From Reticulitermes speratus (Eukaryota > Arthropoda > Insecta > Blattodea > Rhinotermitidae), in assembly GCA_021186555.1 (NCBI GenBank), contig JAJKFL010000011.1, positions 10,998,001 to 11,062,000 of the forward strand: DNA of 64,000 nt. Reading direction: 5' to 3'. The position numbers were made by a program, and so were the translations under genes. The notes under the pieces were generated by a model that was not told the DNA's origin, did not search any database, and worked only from the letters and a program-made list of their open reading frames with translations. Positions 57,160 to 64,000 of this stretch are shown here, one piece after another (position 1 is the first letter of the stretch; the number at the start of each line of letters is the position of its first letter).

Positions 57160-58315
57160 CGCAATTAGCGAAACGCAATGCAGGCTTACAAGATAAGGTC
57201 TAGGAACCAATTTATGATTTCTGCTTGCCTTCAAATGCTTCCCATCCAAAGTCCTTTTCAAGTCTTATCATCATCCCTGCTTTGCATTCTTAAGAACTTG
57301 GAGGGATAAATCTCACCTCAAAATTTGTCTTGAGCAGTTCATTCCACACATTTCCTCGACCCTAAGTAGCCGCCGCAGTGTATATGCTGTCGTTCAATGG
57401 CCTACGATCGACCTATCCACATCTATTACATGTCTTAGCCCGCAGACCTTCTGTTGTGACTGACAATCTTCCTTTAGCCAATAGTTGGTATGGTAAATTG
57501 AATTAGGCAGCAATCGCCTTATTTCAAATGTTTTATTCACTAATAATTCTAAAATTAAAATTTATTCATAGAGACATTATCAATTGAAGAGTCGTTAATT
57601 AAAAGAAGAATGAAAAAAAATATATAGGAAGATACAAGCCTAATGGTGATGGAAGGGCCTGTTACTAACGAAGCAAGTGTAATGGAAAGTTACTGCATTG
57701 TAATGCACAGGACAACGCAAACTATAGGCTCGTCTAGTAAAGATGTGAATATTAACCTTCTAAGGTGCGGTGTGTAAAGTAAGATAGTAATCTGTGACAG
57801 GTAAACAAGAAGGGCTGTGAAGAATGTTGACCTTGCTTTTATCCTATACATGCTTGGTCTGTGAGGCTTTACATGTTACGCTTACATGTGATGCTCTAAC
57901 AGTACCATATACCGCCCATAGCCTGCAGTACTTCCATGGCAGAATATCTCGCCCCGCCCATATTTGGAACCCTCCTCATATTAGGCAGTTTTCCTCTACT
58001 CATCTTGTGGGGGAAAAATGTAGAAGCCTTGAGTGTTAGAGAAGGTACCAGTTACCAAATTTATTTAAAAGTTAAACCACAGAAAGGTATTTAGGAGAAG
58101 ACGGCTGTCAGTAAAATGTAGAAAATTTTAAACCATGTAGAACATTCCTTTCCTTAAATTTAAACTTTTAAACATATAATTCCCAAGAATGGAGGCCATT
58201 CAAATATTAATAATATAATTTGAAAAGTTACGTCTTTAAGCAAAGAAAAATCTTCGACTGGAAGATATAGTCCAAACGTGTCGTTTGAACTTATAATCTT
58301 TAATAAATTGTAATA
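57160..58315. other. no supported feature
   Basis: Single-copy-looking DNA right of the 58-bp array. An open frame on the minus strand crosses from here into the array and is an artefact of the repeat. Confidence 0.5.
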
Positions 58316-58317
58316 TA

Positions 58318-58509
58318 CAGTCGAACCCGGTTGAAACGACTTCGGTTTATGCGACACGTTTTCTACGTAGTATAACGTCAGATAGTCTGTGGTACCAATT
58401 AATTCCTCACTGGTAATCATAACATTATAGTTCTCGGTTATAACAACACTCGTTTATAACTACACATAATATTCAGTCCGTTTCGTGACGTTATAACCGA
58501 GTTTAACTG
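58318..58509. mobile_element. short pogo-like MITE (192 bp) with TA duplication
   Basis: The left end CAGTCGAACCCGGTTGAAAC and the right end, inverted CAGTTAAACTCGGTTATAAC, are terminal inverted repeats. TA lies on both sides (58316-58317, 58510-58511). The internal word GGTTATAACAACACTCG repeats the terminal motif. No coding capacity. Confidence 0.8.
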
Positions 58510-58511
58510 TA

Positions 58512-60455
58512 CTTTACTGAAATTAATTTAATTGTAATCTTATAAATACATAGAGGCAGGCGTATTGAAGTTACAAGTATTAAGAGTTGTACTGTTTTGT
58601 TGTAGAAAGTAAATATATTTTGCCTTGAAATTCTCATGAAGATTTGACGCCTCAAATTTAACATTATACGAATGGGTAAATGAACACACGGCAGAGTGAG
58701 ACTGAGAGTTTAACTGAAACTTATATATGGGCAACGGAATTATACAGTGACACTAAGATCCTTCTACATCCAGCTTATAGGCCAGCCTCACCCTGTCCAA
58801 AGTGCATTGTTGGGGACTGAGAATACCTCACTGAGAGGTCTTCGACTTTCCAATGACTAGGAGGTAAAATATGCGGTGCTTTCGAAGCTTTACGCCCAAA
58901 GGGGATATTTTCCTCTCCGGGGATACAAAACCAGTTTCACTTCATAAGCAACAGCGTCAGTATATTGACACAGAAAATGCTGATATTTTTAATATACTTT
59001 TTACCAGACAGAGAAAATTATGAAAGAAAGTGTGGAATAGGTACACATACAAAGTAGACAGAAGAATTATGTCGTGCGTCTAGATAATTCTAGACATTTG
59101 CTGCGTCACAGGTCATTACACATTTCGGTTTATATTTATAAAATACTTAATATACGTAACTTGCCAAAGACTCAATGAAAGTCGTGGTTAATTTTTTGTG
59201 CTTTAACATCCCGGCAGTAAATATATTGAAAAGCTTTATCACAAGTATCATATATTTACCACAGAATATTTTACTTGTGATAAAAGGCTTCAGTTGGTGA
59301 GTGTATTCTGTATATGTTTAGTGGTTAGGATCCTGTGTCTACAATTCCCAGCAGAATGACACGGCATGCCACAATTTTACGAAATGACACCAATATTCAG
59401 AACATGTGGCATTTCATATCTTCCCTTATGCTGCCCTTCAGTATCACATCCATCAACTCTCTTTTGTCTCCAGCACTTCTATTTGTCATTGATGTATTCC
59501 GCAACAGTTTGTCTCTTTTTACATTACTGACAGGAATCAGAGGCCCTCTCATTTATATCATTACGTACGCTAGGATTCTACGTGGGTAATCCATCATTAC
59601 ATAAGCCTTATTGAATGGGATATAGACAGCTGGTACAAGGTAAAGGTTTTAGGGAATTGCGAAGTGTAAAGTCATAATTTGAAATGGTATAATAAGAGTT
59701 ATGTATTCTCAAAAATGATTAAAATGCTTCAATAAATTTTATTTATGGAAATACGTGTAGTGTAGGTTTGGAGAAATTTGAAAAATATACTTCCTGCTTT
59801 TACCACATGTCTGCCCGCATATAACAATTCTACAACTGCTGAGCTGATTTTTCACGAAGTTTTGAGTTGCTGCGTTTTAACAAAATTTTCCCAGAAATTT
59901 CAATTTCGGCTGAAATAGGAAAAGAGTGGACACCTCACAGAATACATTATTACGTTCGTACGTGCATTTTAGCGTAACTCCTTAATCGGCCTGTTTACCA
60001 GTGTCAAAATTGTTTCGAGGAATTAATAACGAAAAACAAAACACTTTCATGCGTATTAATTAGGATGCTCTCGTAAGGCTGATTGTTTTCGAGGGAATTA
60101 AAAAAAGTAACAACAAAAGATTCTGAATTGATACTCTATGTGCGTGTTCTAAGTTGTACCGATCAAGGCTGCAGAAAATGTTCCAGACTCTCATTTTGGA
60201 TTTTTTTTTCTTTGGGTGTCTCTGGGCAAGAAATATATAGGCCTGCATGGATCTAACTCACCTTTTATGAAATTGTATCAAGAATTCACAATTTTAAAAA
60301 ACCAACAAATACACTATATCATCAAGTATTGTTGAATATCCCCTACATATCAAGAAGTTGAGGGACGTAATATTGATGCCTATTTTGCTGCAGATGCTGC
60401 AGTGTGTCTAGTAACGTTGTGAAGAACTGTACGCTGATTATTATACCGTTTAACC
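58512..60455. other. no supported gene; small hairpin at 59231-59290
   Basis: AAGCTTTATCACAAGTA at 59231-59247 is inverted, with small differences, at 59272-59290, forming a 60-bp hairpin. GGAGGTAAAATATGCGGTGC near 58860 faintly recalls family-C SINE text. Nothing else is recognised. Confidence 0.5.
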
Positions 60456-60600
60456 CTCTGAAGACTACATTTAGTTCATGCTGCCACATTATTTCAAAAA
60501 CCAAATAGTTGATGTCGTATACGGAAAAAAATCATTGCTAGTTATGAGAATTGCGCGAAACCTAACTGCACTGTGTGGAAAGTGTAGTGTCATAGTCGGC
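60455..60600 (+). repeat. family X, diverged copy
   Basis: AAAAACCAAATAGTTGATG, AAATCATTGCTAGTTATGAG and TGCACTGTGTGGAAAGTG align in order with family-X copy 1. Diverged but collinear. Confidence 0.5.
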
Positions 60601-60900
60601 CTCAGACCGTGATAGACACTCCAGTTTTAACGCCCTGCGGGCTGGAATATAATGTCGTAAAGCATGGACAAGTAACTTGCTGCTGAGCCTGAAGGCAGAT
60701 CCTTCGTGCCTTAGAACCGCTGTGTATGCGGGGTAGCGGACCGCCACTACCGAGTGCAATGTAGCTTATTTAAGCGGGTCCCATTGGCTAGGCCCATTCC
60801 CTTAATTGATTCATGTCACCGGCTGTCCAACGTCGCGACTAAGGGAGGGGAGTCGGATAACGGGAATGACTTTCTCGACTGAAATAACTCTCGCCTTAAC
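60600..60900. other. GC-richer stretch, unassigned
   Basis: Clearly richer in G+C than its surroundings (60600-60880) and open on the minus strand for 65 codons, without any recognised motif. No rRNA or tRNA signature is seen. Confidence 0.3.
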
Positions 60901-61475
60901 TGTACACATATATTACACTATAAACACTACCGGGGGGTGACTGTGTTTCTAACACGTATTGATCGTAGACGTCGCTAGTCTGCCTGAGTCTCTGTCCGTT
61001 GGAGAACCTAACTGCTCCGCAAATTTTCCATCTGCATGTCCACAAGGATTTGCCTATCATGTTTCCGGTTATAATCAACATCAGGATACTCAAACAACTC
61101 TTTCAAGATTACAACCGTTGCCTCTTGATGTCAAGCTGGACGCACAAGGCAAACAAAACTGTCACTCTGGTCATGATGGAGTAGTCAAATGACGACGGAC
61201 ATAGGCTCATGTAGCGTCTGCCTTTGTCCCAACAAAGCTGCCTTTTTCTCTGTTACTGCAACATCTCGTTACACTTGTACAGCATGGCATGTTGCGAGAT
61301 TGATGGTCGTAACTACGTCGTGTTTGTGGCTGCGGGACTGAATTGAATGGTATTACATAAAAGTACAGTAAAAATTGTAACAGGTTGGCAAACTATGGTT
61401 CGCGATGCATTGCATCTAGCGACATTACAGATGGGATGGAAAATTTGTGAATGTTAAATTTGTATATGTATATGG

Positions 61476-61756
61476 TGGGCCGGGATAGCGTAGTCGGTAT
61501 AGCGACTCGCTACGAGCTGGACGGTCCGGGGATCGAATCCCGGTGGGGGCGAGGTTTTCACTACCCGTCCAGACCGGCCCTGAGGCCTACCCAGCCTCCT
61601 GTACAATGGGTACCGGGGTCATTCCCGGGGGTAAAGCGGCCGGGGCGTGGCGTTGACCACCCACCCCCATCTAGCGCCTAGGTTAAAGAAAGAGTGGAGC
61701 TATACCTCTACTCCCCCTGTGGGCCTTCATGGCCTGTTCTAGTGTGAACTTTACTT
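61476..61756 (+). mobile_element. SINE family C, best full-length copy
   Basis: The tRNA-like head GGGATAGCGTAGTCGGTATA is the A-box and GGGGATCGAATCCCGGTGGG the B-box. The body ACCGGCCCTGAGGCCTACC, CCCGGGGGTAAAGCGGCCGG and CTAGCGCCTAGGTTAAAGAA ends in TTTACTTTA followed by (TA)n. The clarity of both boxes suggests a young copy. Confidence 0.92.
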
Positions 61757-61772
61757 TATATATATATATATA
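61757..61772. repeat. (TA)n at the SINE tail
   Basis: Short alternating TA tract at the 3' end of the family-C SINE. Confidence 0.85.
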
Positions 61773-61774
61773 GC

Positions 61775-62375
61775 AACAACTGTACTTTATAGAATTAATG
61801 GGATACTTTTGTGCATAATTTACACTAGCAGAGATTCAAGCTGAGTTAAACTTTCCAGACACAATCTCAGAATTTCCCACGGTCGAAACATTTGGCACAT
61901 AAATGTAATATTTATGATGTATCGTCATGCAAAATTTCACTTTTTATTATTTTTTATTATTTATCGCCAACGAAACCTTAAGACTCTACGTATTATTCTT
62001 TATATTAAACAATACACAAAATAAAAGTTCAACTTTTTCGAAAATTTGTTAATAATTTAAAACGCCAGGCGTATGCGTTTAGTCGCTTTACACTCTTTCT
62101 TAATTTAGAAGTTCAAGTGAGTAACAATTTAACATTTGTAGAGCAATTAATGATTATGAAATATAGTGATACTCGTTTTTATTTTCACTAATTATGCATC
62201 ATGTACGACGCACGAAAAGTAAGGACTATTAAGACCTATTATTAAATTCGATGAGTATCAATGGAGACCCTTGCATAGTTCCTAGCAGAAGCAGGCATAA
62301 ATGTACGTACATGTTCATGTAAAGTACTTGTTTTTATTTTTATTGAAAACTATTCATGTTCCGTGCATCAAGACA
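61775..62375. other. no supported feature
   Basis: AT-rich DNA with a TTTTTATTATT low-complexity patch near 61945. Confidence 0.5.
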
Positions 62376-62381
62376 AGTCAC

Positions 62382-62411
62382 CATATATATATATAATATA
62401 TATATATATAT
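62382..62411. repeat. (TA)n microsatellite
   Basis: Alternating TA with one phase break at 62395. Confidence 0.9.
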
Positions 62412-62739
62412 TCCAACAACTGCAGTATAATTAGATACAAAAATATTTTAAGCAAACTTGAATTTTCTAAGCAGATTTTCGTGAAAACGCAAACTACACA
62501 ACTGCAATAAAATCCGTCCAGTGAGTGTCTAGGTTTGCATGAGGGCGGACGGACGGACAGACGGACAGTCACGTTGAACGTAACTGTCGCTTTTTGCAAC
62601 TTCGCAGACGCGCCTGTCTCTTCTCGCAGAAGTACGCACAGTCTCCCATGCTGAAGAAACGTACTTAAGTCTAACATTCCGTGAATTTACGTAAAAACAT
62701 TGTGGTGGCAGTTGCTACCGAAATAGACGTCATAATTAT

Positions 62740-62930
62740 TGCTGTACCCCATAACATTCAGACCGACCCTGGGGTCCACCCATGCACATAGTTCGTAGGT
62801 AGCGGGGGTAGTGCGGTCCCGGAACGAAGCTGACCACTCACCTCCACCTTATAACAAGGTTAAGAATAAGTGGAGCTTTACATCTTCTCCTGCCTTATGG
62901 GGTTCACACAAAGAACTTCAACTGACTCTC
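62740..62930 (+). mobile_element. SINE family C 3' fragment
   Basis: AGACCGACCCTGGGGTCCAC, TAGCGGGGGTAGTGCGGTCC, CTGACCACTCACCTCCACCT and GGTTAAGAATAAGTGGAGCT follow the body of the 61.5-kb copy. The head is missing. Confidence 0.75.
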
Positions 62931-63454
62931 TACCCGCTTAATATTTTACATGCAGTAACGAAACAGGTTTCTGTTTTTCATGAAAAACATTCAGAAAACA
63001 GTTCTGAATGTCTGATTTCTATTTGCGAAAGTAGCGTCAGAAAATCTCCCTTGTGTAGAGGGAGATATTTCTGCCAGTAACTTGGCTGCGTAAGAGTCAG
63101 GGGCCGCGGTTTGCTTCTTGGTTGCTCTAGCAATATCCCTCTTCCGCACCGCATCTGGACCAGCTGTAGGGCACATACTTTACAGCTATTTAAGGAATGT
63201 ATGTGATAGAGTGATCGGAGCTGCAAACTAATAATTCACAAGGCCGTGTATCTCTCTAGATTGCATGACGTATTACACTTTACGCTTCTTAGCGTAGTAA
63301 TTGTGCCAAGAAGTATTTCCACCTTTGCAATTGTTACCATGTTTAGATCATCTCTACGTGATACCGATTTCCTTTGCACTGGACACGGATGCTGCCTGTC
63401 TGAAGCTGAAGTAAGGACATGTAAATGCGAAATTTTGGTGACTGGACTGTACAT

Positions 63455-63474
63455 TCATTAACGTACGTTAATGA
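63455..63474. other. 20-bp perfect palindrome
   Basis: TCATTAACGTACGTTAATGA is fully self-complementary. No flanking gene gives it a role. Confidence 0.7.
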
Positions 63475-64000
63475 GTGAACGAATTGCACTTTAAACGTTA
63501 ATTAGGAATTGCAGGTTGCTCTCTTGATACTCAAATGACTTAGCTGTAATTGGAATCAAGAAATTCCTAAAAAGTGTGTGAGAGTTAACGTAAACATATT
63601 TTCAGCTTTCCATATATATACAAGAAGAAACCGGTAGCAGCTTACTACTCAAACAGCTCGTATCTTGTAACGTGTTTCCTGTAGCCCTGGATCGTAAAAG
63701 CTGAACCAAATTTGTACAAAAGTGCAGTACACATTCCGTAACGTTTTATCTATATTGCTATTCTCGCCAATTGGGCGGACTTAGTTTAAAGTACAAAACA
63801 TTATTACTTAAGTCTGTTTTACAAGAGGGCGATAGTCAAGGAAGTACACTTTATTTACTTCTTTAGAGCATCTCGTAATAAAGGATAAGCGCTTACATTT
63901 ATTTTCTATCCATTATTACGTGACATCGCTATGTAATTTCATACAAGGCTAATAGATTCTTGTAGTAAAGACGAAATGCCTGAGGCCATGAAGTCTGTAC
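63475..64000. other. no supported feature
   Basis: AT-rich DNA to the right edge; nothing recognised. Confidence 0.5.

Noticed and set aside
60600..60880. Ribosomal RNA or mitochondrial insertion
   Set aside because: GC-richer, but no conserved rRNA or mitochondrial gene word is present.

Overview
The window is nuclear DNA from an insect. It is AT-rich, has spliced genes and long introns, and is full of SINEs, non-LTR retrotransposon remnants, pogo/Tigger-type DNA transposon derivatives and minisatellites. The repeat mix, especially LINE fragments reading LYGCETWSL...ENRVLRRIFGP and tRNA-headed SINEs, suggests a large-genome polyneopteran such as a cockroach or termite. That placement is inference; no species call is possible from sequence alone.

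Only one host gene is supported. It lies on the minus strand at the left edge (9471 down to beyond position 1) and encodes a 1-acyl-sn-glycerol-3-phosphate acyltransferase (AGPAT1/2 type, the LPA to PA step of glycerolipid synthesis). Four coding exons can be placed (9471-9287, 8858-8725, 7672-7490, 300-135). They carry all four acyltransferase blocks and have compatible splice phases. The last part of the gene lies outside the window. Two oddities stand out: intron 2 begins with GC instead of GT, and exon 3 carries one extra base that breaks the frame inside a conserved block. A TATCGATA (DRE-type) palindrome sits about 95 bp upstream of the ATG.

Region by region: 0.1-9.5 kb is the AGPAT gene, whose 7.2-kb third intron holds SINE, LINE and hairpin-MITE debris. 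9.7-12.8 kb is a degraded minus-strand non-LTR retrotransposon (endonuclease and reverse transcriptase) with a hairpin MITE inside it. 12.98-13.65 kb is a deleted pogo/Tigger element that keeps only a helix-turn-helix start. 15-20 kb holds SINEs with visible target-site duplications and a Helitron helicase scrap. 21.3-22.3 kb is a 57-bp minisatellite. 23.7-25.6 kb is LINE debris split by a 373-bp pogo-like MITE. 25.6-33.2 kb is mostly featureless. 33.8-34.4 kb holds two SINEs head to head. 35.7-37.6 kb is a degraded Jockey-like LINE. 37.9-38.7 kb is a foldback element with inverted ends of about 138 bp. 43.0-44.0, 49.9-50.9, 51.1-52.2 and 55.2-57.2 kb are four more minisatellites (18, 21, 40 and 58 bp units). 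58-64 kb holds scattered SINE pieces and a small MITE.

The most interesting signal is a hammerhead-ribozyme-like module: CUGANGA, stem II, GAA, short stem III, NUH, with stem I closed by the flanks. It is found in both inverted arms of the 37.9-38.7 kb foldback element and, with an entirely different but still fully paired stem I and stem II, at 49.0 kb. Decayed relatives occur at several other places. Long open frames inside the minisatellites are products of repeat units divisible by three and are not treated as genes.
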